A stretch of DNA of 43,155 nt from Bacillus pseudomycoides DSM 12442 (GCF_000161455.1 NZ_CM000745.1:1110808-1153962), one strand, 5' to 3'. Numbered from the stretch's first letter, positions 32,538-41,904 are shown. Numbers and translations: made by a program. Notes: a model not told the origin generated them from the sequence alone.

Positions 32538-34490
32538 TTATGGAAACGGATGAGGATGTGGATTAAGTTGTTCAAATGTAAGTGGCTCATTGGTATATCC
32601 AAGTTCCAGTGGTACGGTAAGTACTCTTTGTAGTCCTGTTGTGCGAGTAAGTTGATGTCCAAATGTCATTGGTAACATACCAGGAATTAGTACTTTCACA
32701 CAATATAATCCGTTCTTTCGTATGAGAGGAACAGTTTGGTCAATGACGATGACTTCAAGGCCTGAGTGATGTAGTCGATCTAAAAGATGGCGAAGGTCCG
32801 AAGTTAGATCCCTATCGATAGATCTTAACTGATTCATTTGTTGAAATGTTTGTACAGACCGATTGTTATTCAATAAAAATTGAAGGCGTTCTTCGGCTTC
32901 TGGTAAACCATATACCATACTATGATCATCCATTTGGGTGACAAGATAGGGATCACGTAAACATTGTTCGTATTTTTGTTTACTTGCTTCAAATTTTTCA
33001 TCCATTGTAAGTAACATACCCGCTAATTCATGGATAGCATTTTTAACAGCTCGCATTGGTTCCATGTGGGCACCACCTGCACAGACGAGATTCATTCCAT
33101 CTTGTTTTGTATTTTTTGCAATTGCCCATATACTTGGAATACCATGCTCCATCGTTGCATCAAAAACATGTAAATCATAGCCTGTAATCGTGCGCATTCG
33201 TTCAATCATCAATTGTAGTTCCACGTCGTCCGCAGAAGCTAGATCAAGGCGGGGAAGTGGTAATTGTGCATACCAAGTTAGCAAGAAAGCATCGCGTTCG
33301 ACTATTTCTAAAATGCCATGGAAAATCGCTTCTTCTAAACTACCTCCAATTGCACAGCCGTTTGAAGTTTCATAAACAAAAGCGTCCCTGTGTCCTAGGC
33401 TATAATATGCAATCGATTCTGGAACTAAGATGGGACGATTTTGTGATAAAGAATAACCCCATACCCAGTCTTGAGGATAATCAGGATCAAACGGTTTAAA
33501 TGGGAAATCTGTTTTTTTATAATGTTCATCTGTATGTACACCGATTGTGAGAGGATTGATGGCTGTATCTTCTAACTCTCGGTAGCTACCATGAACATTT
33601 GTCCGTTTCCCGCGAGGGGTCATTCCACAATATCTCTCTAACCCTTCTAAAATAGCAGTTGCTTCGCTCGCCTTGAATGAATGTGTTCGGCCTGCAACTC
33701 CTTCATTTCCTAAAAGTAACGGCATATTTACAATAACATCAGCAAATGGTAATAAGGAATGCTGCATTTTCCCATTTAAAAGTCCAGTCCGATAATCTAA
33801 ATAATCTTTAGTCAAAAATGTATTTAAATCTTCAATAGAACGACAACGATAACTGTCATTGCCAGTTTTAAAACTTGATTGGAGTGAAATGTAGGCATCC
33901 GTTGCAGTGTCATCAGGTAATGTGCTACACATTGGGCATAGAGGATCAGGAAGAAATGAATGACGTGAACATTGAAAGGTTTGCATGTTAAGTAAAATTA
34001 GTTCTTCAGCTAAAGAGGTATGCCCTTTTGTTACTATCTTCTCCGTTTCAGCATGAATAAGCTGACACATTTGTAGTAACCCAGTTTGCGTTGCACATAC
34101 ATCTCGCTGTATGGCATCATCTGTTTTTAAGGAATATTTCCGCTGTAGCTCCCACATTTCTTTTTGGTCAAAGCCAGCTATGAAACGCCGTGCATCAGCA
34201 CAATGGGAGCACCCTGCCTTATCGGGTCTAACATAAGGACCAATGATACCCTCACCAAATGAAGTAAAGCCCCGAAGCCATGGAATGTTAGCGGAGCGAA
34301 ATATTTCTTCAGCTTCATGATGTATAGAGGGAGGAGAACCATCGTGTAATACGAGAGCAAGATAGATATTTTCTGGGAGTTTTTCTTCAAGTGTATGTTG
34401 ATGAATAATTGGATAGTGAGCGGATAATTGTTGATTTACATAGTCTGCTAGTATGCCATCTCCTATGATTAATATTTTTCGATTCATCAT
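32538..34490 (-). CDS. YcaO cyclodehydratase fused to E1-like docking domain (SagD/TOMM family)
   Basis: ATP-dependent cyclodehydratase converting Cys/Ser/Thr to azolines; 650 residues. The N-terminal ~220 residues are an E1-like/ocin-ThiF remnant (KILIIGDGILADYVNQQL) with a structural zinc site CSHC (Cys94, Cys97) and CPMC (Cys185, Cys188). The YcaO domain follows: FKASEATAILEGLERYCG and NGCAIGGSLEEAIFHGILEIVERDAFL carry the ATP/Mg-binding glutamates. The C-terminus is NPHPHPFP, the Pro-rich P-x-P-x-P end needed for catalysis in YcaO cyclodehydratases. The frame overlaps the upstream gene's stop, with GAGGAGG just before, so the two are coupled. Confidence 0.92.
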   Translation of the reverse strand: MMNRKILIIGDGILADYVNQQLSAHYPIIHQHTLEEKLPENIYLALVLHDGSPPSIHHEAEEIFRSANIPWLRGFTSFGEGIIGPYVRPDKAGCSHCADARRFIAGFDQKEMWELQRKYSLKTDDAIQRDVCATQTGLLQMCQLIHAETEKIVTKGHTSLAEELILLNMQTFQCSRHSFLPDPLCPMCSTLPDDTATDAYISLQSSFKTGNDSYRCRSIEDLNTFLTKDYLDYRTGLLNGKMQHSLLPFADVIVNMPLLLGNEGVAGRTHSFKASEATAILEGLERYCGMTPRGKRTNVHGSYRELEDTAINPLTIGVHTDEHYKKTDFPFKPFDPDYPQDWVWGYSLSQNRPILVPESIAYYSLGHRDAFVYETSNGCAIGGSLEEAIFHGILEIVERDAFLLTWYAQLPLPRLDLASADDVELQLMIERMRTITGYDLHVFDATMEHGIPSIWAIAKNTKQDGMNLVCAGGAHMEPMRAVKNAIHELAGMLLTMDEKFEASKQKYEQCLRDPYLVTQMDDHSMVYGLPEAEERLQFLLNNNRSVQTFQQMNQLRSIDRDLTSDLRHLLDRLHHSGLEVIVIDQTVPLIRKNGLYCVKVLIPGMLPMTFGHQLTRTTGLQRVLTVPLELGYTNEPLTFEQLNPHPHPFP

Positions 34491-36406
34491 TCTACCTCCT
34501 CTTTGATTACCACACCAACTACACCGCCTAATCCTTCTTTTAAAAAGGGTTCAATTGCTAGGTCGAGGACGAAGGGATGAAGTTTATGCTCTTTTAAATT
34601 TTGTAAGGCTAATTGCAAGGATTCTAATTGTGGCATTTCTTCTTCTTTTTGTATTTCAACCCTAAACGATTCTGCACTGTGTAAAAGGATAGAGGAGTCC
34701 AATAATATATTGGATTTATAGGGAACTTCTTGATTTTGGACATGAAGTAGTACTTGTTGTAATGCATTTCTTAGTGCTAATGTTATATTTAAGTCAGTAC
34801 TACCGTACCACTGGTTGTGTACACCGATCCAAACCACAGGAAAACCTAGCACATCTTCACCAATTCCTACCATTGGTTCCCCATGTATCGCGGAGAGTGC
34901 ACGTAAATAAAATTGGCAGTGTTTGTCGTGAATCTCTGTTAATTGTAGTTGTGTAATTTCTTCTGTTTTGGTCAACTGCCTCATTTGTAATGTGTGTGTT
35001 AAATGATTTTGTAGTGCACGGTACACGCCCTCTAACATTGTTTCCCCAGCCCCAATTCCAATGAATCCATCTTGTTCAGGAATAAGGAAATGAACCATTT
35101 GAGTTACATATGTTTCAATTCCGGTTAGACCTGCTTCGCGGCGTGCTTCATCATGAGTCAATCCGCCGCAAATTATGGTAGGCAGGAGCGTAGTAGGTCC
35201 TTCTGATAATGGATTCGGAACTTGAGCATAGCACTGAGATAACGGTAATTGTTTTAGGTCTTGTTCATCCCATATGTGAAAAATTCCAGATTTGTTTGAG
35301 GTTAATTGGTCAAAAAAGCGAAAAAGTTCATTCGAAGGGCTTTGGTTTGAATGTCTTTTGAGAGTTTCATCAATGTCTTGTATCGTTTCTATTGTAAAGT
35401 TTTTTGTTGTTATAAGTGGGTGTTTGATGAAAGTGTGCCAGCTGCCTTCTAGCGTTTCAAAATTTAGTAAAAAGAATTGTTTATTTTGCTCTCTATTTGA
35501 AGCGCCTGTAATATTTTTGAATAACTCAAAAACGATAATGTTTGCTAACATAGCCCCAGCGATTGGAGAGAAAGGCTCTAATAGTTGATCTTTTTGAAGG
35601 GCAGTCTCATGTACGCGTCGCCATGCAGATTCCCAGCATTCTTCAGATTCTGTAGTAATGACAGGACCAGCTAAGCCTACTTGCTCCAAACATAAAGCAG
35701 GAAGAAAGTTTTTCTTTTCTTCTCTACAAATCGCGTGGATCGCTCTTAATTTTTCAATATTTCCATTTTGAGATACATATAGAATCCAATCAAAATGTTG
35801 AAAAATTTCCTGCAAGGAACGATCTATCGTTGTATCTATTTCTTGAACAAGTACATTTTGATCAGCATCATGGGCTTTTTGTACAATCTCAATTAATCGA
35901 GAGCGATTTGTTGCGGTAGAGTCGGTAATAAGACAGTGAAACTCAGGTAAACCAGATTCAAGTAAAGAATAAACTAATGAAGTGAAAATAGAGCCAGATC
36001 CAATTGCTAAGACCTTCGCTTGTCGATACATTTGAAATTTCAAGGCACCTGAATGAGAGGAAGTCTCTAAAAAATCGATTTGCGATGCGTATCTCTCAAG
36101 TAAGGCATCCTCTAACTGGTGAGGGGAATCTTGACTTACATCACGTACAAAACCATTTTCGTGCAAAAGTTCTCCAAGTTCAAAAACTCTATTTTGATAA
36201 GGGAGGGGGAGTCCGCTTGTTAGTTCTTCCAAAGTATGTTCTCCATTAAACATAGGCATTAATTTTTCAATCCATTCATAGATACCATTACCTTGCATTC
36301 GGAATGAACTGGAGTTGTTTCGAAAATAGACACCCCCGTTTGAGTCGGGGAGGAAAAAGGTATCCTTGTTCATTTTTAGCTTTGTGGAAGCTGTGAGAGT
36401 ACTCAT
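34487..36406 (-). CDS. TOMM (thiazole-containing bacteriocin) maturation protein, E1-like with leader-binding domain
   Basis: A 639-residue protein matching the 'putative thiazole-containing bacteriocin maturation protein' family found with heterocycloanthracin-type systems. The N-terminal ~100 residues look like a winged-helix RiPP-recognition region (WIEKLMPMFNGEHTLEELTSGL ... LGELLHENGFVRD). An E1/ThiF-like fold follows with a nucleotide-loop remnant KVLAIGSGSIFTSLVYSLLE (~134-153) that likely no longer binds ATP. The C-terminal third is unassigned. ATG 36406 follows AAGGAGG by 7 bases; the frame to 36442 has no site. It probably presents the precursor leader to the YcaO protein. First gene of the operon. 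Confidence 0.85.
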   Translation of the reverse strand: MSTLTASTKLKMNKDTFFLPDSNGGVYFRNNSSSFRMQGNGIYEWIEKLMPMFNGEHTLEELTSGLPLPYQNRVFELGELLHENGFVRDVSQDSPHQLEDALLERYASQIDFLETSSHSGALKFQMYRQAKVLAIGSGSIFTSLVYSLLESGLPEFHCLITDSTATNRSRLIEIVQKAHDADQNVLVQEIDTTIDRSLQEIFQHFDWILYVSQNGNIEKLRAIHAICREEKKNFLPALCLEQVGLAGPVITTESEECWESAWRRVHETALQKDQLLEPFSPIAGAMLANIIVFELFKNITGASNREQNKQFFLLNFETLEGSWHTFIKHPLITTKNFTIETIQDIDETLKRHSNQSPSNELFRFFDQLTSNKSGIFHIWDEQDLKQLPLSQCYAQVPNPLSEGPTTLLPTIICGGLTHDEARREAGLTGIETYVTQMVHFLIPEQDGFIGIGAGETMLEGVYRALQNHLTHTLQMRQLTKTEEITQLQLTEIHDKHCQFYLRALSAIHGEPMVGIGEDVLGFPVVWIGVHNQWYGSTDLNITLALRNALQQVLLHVQNQEVPYKSNILLDSSILLHSAESFRVEIQKEEEMPQLESLQLALQNLKEHKLHPFVLDLAIEPFLKEGLGGVVGVVIKEEVE

Positions 36407-36438
36407 TGTGTTCCTCCTTATCAGTAAATTTGTTCTAG

Positions 36439-36480
36439 ACATACGTTATCAGTGTATGTATTGTGAGTTGTCCTTTATGA
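36439..36480 (-). promoter_or_regulatory. possible TOMM operon promoter (sigma-E-like) and inverted repeat
   Basis: On the minus strand, TCATAAA (36474-36480) and CATACACT (36451-36458) are separated by 15 bases and resemble sporulation sigma-E -35 and -10 elements. The -10 lies in an inverted repeat ACATAC-N9-GTATGT (36439-36459) that could be an operator. Confidence 0.3.
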
Positions 36481-36517
36481 GTTCTAAAAGATTATTAGTA
36501 TTTTAGCGTATCCGTGT

Positions 36518-36704
36518 AATATATAAACTCATTTTGATTTTTCGATATATAAGTCGCTGCTACGAAGAAGAAAAGGGGATCGCTACTTGTTTTCATTTGT
36601 TGACATGGGGCAGGAAGGGGATCTGATCGCTTCTATGCATGGCCGGATGCTCTCTTCCCCCTAAAAAGAAAGGGTTTATGTCCGGTTTTTAATTTATATA
36701 AAAA
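36518..36704 (-). repeat. dispersed ~190-bp repeat, copy D (reverse)
   Basis: Reverse orientation relative to copies A-C. It shares CTTTTTAGGGGG, GAGAGCATCCGGCCATGCATAG, GAAGCGATCAGATCC, CTGCCCCATG, CGTAGCAGCGACTTATAT and AAAAATCAAAATGAG. The stretch between TGCCCCATG and CGTAGC differs from the others. It lies upstream of the TOMM operon. Confidence 0.75.
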
Positions 36705-36742
36705 AAGCTACATGAAAGAATCAATCGATTCTTTCATGTAGC
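36699..36742 (-). terminator. terminator of odhAB
   Basis: GCTACATGAAAGAATC (36707-36722) pairs perfectly with GATTCTTTCATGTAGC (36727-36742); a minus-strand T-run follows. Confidence 0.9.
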
Positions 36743-36763
36743 CAGTATGATTTAGAAAGTCTA

Positions 36764-38008
36764 TCAACCTTCTAATAATAATGATTTTGGATCTTCAAGC
36801 ATCTCTTTAACAGCAACAAGGAAGCTAACTGCTTCTTTACCATCGACGATGCGGTGGTCGTAAGATAGAGCAATGTACATCATCGGACGGTTTTCCATAC
36901 GTTCTGCATCGATTGCAACTGGTCTTACTTGAATTTTATGCATTCCAAGAATACCTACTTGTGGGCTGTTTAGGATTGGTGTTGACATAAGGGAGCCGAA
37001 CACACCACCGTTTGTAATTGTAAATGTACCACCTTGTAGTTCTTTTAATGTAAGTTTGTTATCGCGTGCTTTTTTACCTAGTTCACGAATTTCGCTTTCG
37101 ATTTCAGCAAAGTTCAATTGGTTTGCATCGCGTACAACTGGAACAACTAATCCATCTGGAGCTGCTACAGCGATTCCGATATCATAGAATTTTTTAATGA
37201 TAAGCTCGTCACCTTGGATTTCAGCATTTAACAATGGGAATTGTTTTAACGCTGCAACAACTGCTTTTGTGAAGAATGACATAAAGCCAAGACGAACATC
37301 ATGTTTTTTCTCGAATGAATCTTTACGTTCTTTACGTAATTCCATGATTGCAGTCATATCAACTTCGTTAAATGTTGTTAACATTGCAGATGTTTGCTGA
37401 ACTTCTACAAGACGTTTTGCAATTGTTTGACGGCGGCGGGACATTTTTACGCGCTCAACTGGTTTTTCAAATTCAGTTTTTGCAGCTGGTTTTGGACTTG
37501 TTTTTTCTTGTTTTGGCTCAGCTTTTGGTGCAGCAGCATGTGCTTGTACATCGTGTGGTCTTACACGGCCAAGTGGATCAGTGCTGCGTACTTCATTTAA
37601 GTCGATTCCTAATTCACGTGCCATTTTTCTAGCAGCAGGTGATGCGATAGGGCGATCTGTATTTGGAAGACCTTGTAAAGCTGTTTTTGGAGCCTCAGCT
37701 TTTGGTGCTTCAGTAACTTCTTGTTTTGGTTGTTCTGGAGCTGCTGCTGGAGCAGGTGTACTTACTGCAGCGCCGTTTGCATCTAAAATTGCAATGATGT
37801 CGCCAACTTCAACTGTATCTCCAGGCTCTCCTAGTAGTTGTGATACAATACCTGAATCTTCTGCAATGATTTCAACATTGACTTTATCCGTTTCAAGCTC
37901 AACAACGCTGCCACCTTTCTCAACTTTGTCGCCTACATTGATAAGCCATTGTGAGATAGTTCCTTCTGAAATAGATTCTGCAAGCTCAGGTACTTTAATT
38001 TCGATCAT
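36764..38008 (-). CDS. odhB: dihydrolipoamide succinyltransferase (2-oxoglutarate dehydrogenase E2)
   Basis: E2 of the 2-oxoglutarate dehydrogenase complex, which transfers succinyl groups from lipoate to CoA in the TCA cycle; 414 residues. The lipoyl domain has its modified Lys42 in ELETDKVNVEI. An Ala/Pro/Lys-rich linker follows, then the E1/E3-binding domain (ASPAARKMARELGIDLNEVRST), a second flexible linker, and the catalytic acyltransferase domain with His385 and Asp389 in SYDHRIVDGKEAV. It is transcribed with odhA from the minus strand; a strong hairpin sits in the 156-base gap between them. Confidence 0.95.
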   Translation of the reverse strand: MIEIKVPELAESISEGTISQWLINVGDKVEKGGSVVELETDKVNVEIIAEDSGIVSQLLGEPGDTVEVGDIIAILDANGAAVSTPAPAAAPEQPKQEVTEAPKAEAPKTALQGLPNTDRPIASPAARKMARELGIDLNEVRSTDPLGRVRPHDVQAHAAAPKAEPKQEKTSPKPAAKTEFEKPVERVKMSRRRQTIAKRLVEVQQTSAMLTTFNEVDMTAIMELRKERKDSFEKKHDVRLGFMSFFTKAVVAALKQFPLLNAEIQGDELIIKKFYDIGIAVAAPDGLVVPVVRDANQLNFAEIESEIRELGKKARDNKLTLKELQGGTFTITNGGVFGSLMSTPILNSPQVGILGMHKIQVRPVAIDAERMENRPMMYIALSYDHRIVDGKEAVSFLVAVKEMLEDPKSLLLEG

Positions 38009-38092
38009 TTTAAATGTCCTCCCCTTATTTGCCTAACGGTGTGTGTTTTGTCTTCTTTTTTCTTCGGTAATCTCAAAGTTTCCAGCTTGATT

Positions 38093-38135
38093 GGGCAGAA
38101 ATTCTTTACGTTCTCGGGTGTAAGGAACTCTGCCC
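38093..38135 (-). other. conserved-looking hairpin in the odhA-odhB intergenic RNA
   Basis: GGGCAGA (38093-38099) pairs with TCTGCCC (38129-38135), and inside it TTCTTTAC pairs with GTAAGGAA. There is no T-tract, so it is more likely a processing or stability element than a terminator. Confidence 0.5.
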
Positions 38136-38164
38136 GCATGAGCTAGAGCAAATCACTTTCGTTT

Positions 38165-41050
38165 TTAGTTGCTATAAACTTCTATTTCTTGTTTATCTTG
38201 ACGAAAGTTATACTTTGTATCTAATGCGTGTGCAACGATAAGTTCTTGTTCTGCTCGGTGTGCATGTGGATCGCCACCTGAAGGACTTGAACGGTCTGGG
38301 CGTCCAATGTAGCCTGTTTTTAATTTATCGCCAGCAAGTTCAAACAGAATTGGAGCCATGTAATGCCATGCACCCATGTTTCTTGGTTCTTCTTGTACCC
38401 AAATAATTTCTTCTAAGTTTTTAAAGCGTTTCATAATAGATTGAACTTTTTCAGCAGGGAATGGGTACAATTGCTCAATACGAACAATATGAACTTCATC
38501 TAAATTGTACTCATGTTTCCCGGATTCAATCTCTGCCGCTAAATCAATTGCCATTTTACCAGTTGTTAAGACAAGACGTTTTACTTTGTTTGGTTTTATG
38601 CCAAGGTTTTCTTGCTCTAACGCAGGTTGGAAACGTCCTTCACTTAACTGGCTACCTGATGAAGCTGTAAGTGGGTGACGCAATAAGCTTTTTGGTGTCA
38701 TGATTACTAATGGACGAACAGCCTCCGTACCAAGGATTGATGCTTGACGGCGCAAGATATGGAAGTATTGTGCCGCGCTTGTTAAGTTTGCAACAGTCCA
38801 GTTATTTTCTGCAGCTAGTTGTAAGAAACGCTCTGGACGTGCACTAGAGTGCTCTGGTCCTTGACCTTCATAACCATGAGGTAAAAGAAGAACTAGACCT
38901 GATTTTTGTCCCCATTTTGCTCTTCCTGATGAAACATATTGATCAAATAATGCTTGCGCAGTATTTGAGAAATCACCGTATTGCGCTTCCCACATAACTA
39001 AAGTTTCTGGAGCGAATACATTATAACCGTATTCATAGCCGACAACAGCAGCTTCTGATAACGGACTGTTATGAACAGAGAACGATGCGCGTATATTCGG
39101 CAGGCGATGTAATGGTGAATATGTTTCGTTTGTTTCTGTATCATGCAGTACGATATGACGGTGTGCGAACGTACCACGCTGTGAATCTTGACCAGTTAAA
39201 CGAATTGGCGTACCTTCTTGTAAAATAGAAGCGAATGCTAAAGATTCAGCAAGTGCCCATTCAATTTTACCGTTCTCTTCAAGAGCATCTTTACGGCGCT
39301 CAAGAATCTTCTTCACTTTCGGATATACGTTAAAGCCTTCTGGCCAAGTTAAAAGCCCTTCGTTAATTGCGCGAAGTGTTTCAAGTGGAAGACCAGTATC
39401 AATCGGCTGAATTCCTTTCGCAACAACGTCTGGAACTTTAACGTGAATTGCTGCGTCACTTGTATCTGCTGGTGGTACTTGTGCATATTCAGCTTTTAAC
39501 TCTTCTTGTATAAACTGAGTAATTGTTTCAACCTCATCTGCATTTAGAACGCCTGCAGCTTCTAATTGGCTTGCATATAAAGCTCTTACAGTTGGATGAT
39601 TTTTAATTTTTTTATAAACTTGTGGTTGCGTAACTGCTGGATCATCCATTTCGTTATGACCGTAACGACGGTAACCGATTAAATCGATTAAGAAGTCTTT
39701 TTTGAACAGCATACGATATTGAATTGCAAGGTTAGCAGCAGCAAGACAAGCTTCAGGATCATCAGCATTCACGTGAACGATTGGAATATCGAATCCTTTC
39801 GCAAGATCACTTGAATATTTCGTAGAACGAGAATCATAGCTATCAGTCGTAAAGCCGATTGCGTTATTCGCGATAACATGAATTGTTCCACCAGTTTGGT
39901 ATGCATTCAATCTGCTTAAGTTCAATGTTTCAGATACAATACCTTGCCCAGGGAATGCAGCATCACCATGAACTAAAATTACGAATGATTTTGAAACGTC
40001 TTGTTCAGGATAACCAGCTTGTTTACGATCTTCTTGAGCAGCACGTGCATAACCTTCAACAACTGGGTTAACAAACTCAAGGTGACTTGGGTTATTTGCT
40101 AATGTAACGCGTGTGCTAGCTTCTTCAGATCCGACAACTTGTTCTCTACCTAAATGGTATTTCACATCGCCAGTCCAGCCGACACTACTATTTATTACAT
40201 CTTGTGATTTATCAGATTCAATAGTTGCATGTTTGAATTCTGCGAACATGTGACTATATGGTTTTTCTAATACATGAGCGAGTACGCTTAGACGACCGCG
40301 GTGAGCCATACCAATCATGACATCGTTTACGCCGCCTTTAGCACCTTCTAAAATAATTTCATCTAGTACAGGTACAAGCATATCAACGCCTTCGATGGAG
40401 AAACGTTTTTGGCCAACGAATGTTTTATGCAAAAATTGCTCGAAACCTTCAACAGCTGTTAAGCGTTTTAAGAGAGCAGTTCGTTTTTTATTTGTTAATG
40501 GTTGACGCAGGGAATTTGATTCCACCATTTGATGCAACCACGCGCGTTCTTCACTATCTTGTATATGCGAGAATTCATAGGCTAAAGATTTTGTGTAAAC
40601 ATCTTTTAATCTATTAATTACATCAAAAGCTGTGTGAACATCATTTGGTGCATCTGCCCATACTGTTTTAGCTGGAATCGCTTTCAAATCTACATCGCTC
40701 AATTCATTCATTGCTTTCTCGATGAGAGATTGTCCATCAGCAGGCTCTTCCATTGGATTAATATGAGCCGATGTATGACCGAATGAACGGATATGCTCAA
40801 CAAGTTGAACGACTTTAAGAATTTTTTCAATGTTTCCTGTGTTTTGAGGAGAAAAATTTGTTTCCTTGTTGTCCCCTGTTACGACATCTGCTTGGAATGG
40901 AGGAGCTCCAAAAGTTTCAAAAAGCTCTTGTAATTCCGGATCAACAGAACCTTCTCCTGTCACGTAACGATCATACTGTTCAATAACATAGCCAAGGTTC
41001 GGACCATGGAATTTGGCCCAAGGGTTTGTCGTTGTATTCTTCCTCGTCAT
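38165..41050 (-). CDS. odhA: 2-oxoglutarate dehydrogenase E1 component
   Basis: Thiamine-diphosphate-dependent decarboxylase of the TCA cycle; 961 residues from ATG 41050 (MTRKNTT) with GGGAGG 9 bases upstream. The frame extends to 41119 but lacks a site there. Visible: the N-terminal E2-docking segment WAKFHGPNLGYVIEQYD, GMAHRGRLSVLAHVLEKP, the ThDP/Mg region LVHGDAAFPGQGIVSET and HVIANNAIGFTT, then RRYGHNEMDDPAVTQP, and the C-terminal transketolase-like LPHGYEGQGPEHSSARPERFLQ. The first gene of odhAB; a possible cre site lies 350 bases upstream. Confidence 0.95.
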   Translation of the reverse strand: MTRKNTTTNPWAKFHGPNLGYVIEQYDRYVTGEGSVDPELQELFETFGAPPFQADVVTGDNKETNFSPQNTGNIEKILKVVQLVEHIRSFGHTSAHINPMEEPADGQSLIEKAMNELSDVDLKAIPAKTVWADAPNDVHTAFDVINRLKDVYTKSLAYEFSHIQDSEERAWLHQMVESNSLRQPLTNKKRTALLKRLTAVEGFEQFLHKTFVGQKRFSIEGVDMLVPVLDEIILEGAKGGVNDVMIGMAHRGRLSVLAHVLEKPYSHMFAEFKHATIESDKSQDVINSSVGWTGDVKYHLGREQVVGSEEASTRVTLANNPSHLEFVNPVVEGYARAAQEDRKQAGYPEQDVSKSFVILVHGDAAFPGQGIVSETLNLSRLNAYQTGGTIHVIANNAIGFTTDSYDSRSTKYSSDLAKGFDIPIVHVNADDPEACLAAANLAIQYRMLFKKDFLIDLIGYRRYGHNEMDDPAVTQPQVYKKIKNHPTVRALYASQLEAAGVLNADEVETITQFIQEELKAEYAQVPPADTSDAAIHVKVPDVVAKGIQPIDTGLPLETLRAINEGLLTWPEGFNVYPKVKKILERRKDALEENGKIEWALAESLAFASILQEGTPIRLTGQDSQRGTFAHRHIVLHDTETNETYSPLHRLPNIRASFSVHNSPLSEAAVVGYEYGYNVFAPETLVMWEAQYGDFSNTAQALFDQYVSSGRAKWGQKSGLVLLLPHGYEGQGPEHSSARPERFLQLAAENNWTVANLTSAAQYFHILRRQASILGTEAVRPLVIMTPKSLLRHPLTASSGSQLSEGRFQPALEQENLGIKPNKVKRLVLTTGKMAIDLAAEIESGKHEYNLDEVHIVRIEQLYPFPAEKVQSIMKRFKNLEEIIWVQEEPRNMGAWHYMAPILFELAGDKLKTGYIGRPDRSSPSGGDPHAHRAEQELIVAHALDTKYNFRQDKQEIEVYSN

Positions 41051-41886
41051 TTGTTTAAACCTCCCAATGCATGTAATCCTTCTTTCATAATGCGAAAGAA
41101 TGCATTTTGCTCTTTTCATAATTGATCAACCAGTAATGAATGTAAATGTTATCTTTACTCTTATGTTATTACGATAATTTACATAATACCAAACATTATT
41201 ACTTATCCGTTTTGTAAAAAAACATTCACAATTACTTATCACCCAAGTTAATCTTTCATGTTATAAAGTAATTTTAAGGAAAAAATAGGTGATTTCATCT
41301 GGTACATCCGCACTTGGAACGAAATCTTCCATATGAAAATATAAAATAAATTGTAAGAATGTTTCGTTAAAATATGGTTTGATTTATGTATATTAAAATA
41401 ATAAGCGCTTTCAAGAATATTATACAACAATATAACAGGATATAGTATAAAAAATAAAAAATTATGAATTTATCGTTAACTTTATTTCAATAGTGTTAAA
41501 TATTGAAAGGAAAAAAGAAAAATTTGCTTGTAAGTGATGATTATGATTTGAAAATGGTTCATAAATCGTTAGTTTTTGCAAATATAGCAGAAAATAGCTT
41601 AAAAAGGGTAGCCAGCTTCATTCGTATAGGAGAAAAAATGTAATATTTTAAAAAGATAAAGTGCAGATAACAATATTAATTTTTCTCATTACAGAGGGAT
41701 AAATATAATGAAAACCATCTATACAAATAAAGTTAACTATATGTTAGAGATGGAACATATCGTGATGTTCGCTCTTTATAGGATTCCATTTTAGTTATGA
41801 CAATAGTCGTGATCAAAAAGAAAAGGCGGGAGTAAGAAGGATTGGAAAAGTTATGTAAAAAATGTAAAGGATACTTGACGTAAAGG
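41051..41886. other. long A/T-rich intergenic region, possible cre site
   Basis: Contains the odhA promoter region but no firm gene. Read on the minus strand, 41400-41413 is TGAAAGCGCTTATT, close to the CcpA catabolite-responsive element (TGAAA-CG-T-CA) except at its last two bases; CcpA control of odhAB would fit. A 28-codon frame at 41708-41794 (MKTIYTNKVNYML...) has an AGAGGGA site and could be a leader peptide, but nothing else supports it. Otherwise nothing is recognised. Confidence 0.4.
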
Positions 41887-41904
41887 TTGCTTTACATTTA
41901 TACT
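41875..41904 (+). promoter_or_regulatory. promoter with internal operator of the Xre gene
   Basis: TTGACG (41875-41880) and TATACT (41899-41904) are 18 bases apart. Between them GTAAAG-GTTG-CTTTAC (41880-41895) is a perfect 6+6 inverted repeat; a further GTAAAG half-site is at 41864-41869. This suggests autoregulation by the regulator just downstream. Confidence 0.65.

Noticed and set aside
41248..41430. Minus-strand 60-codon frame upstream of odhA
   Set aside because: A/T-rich, no ribosome site, no protein-like composition; it overlaps the likely promoter/cre region.
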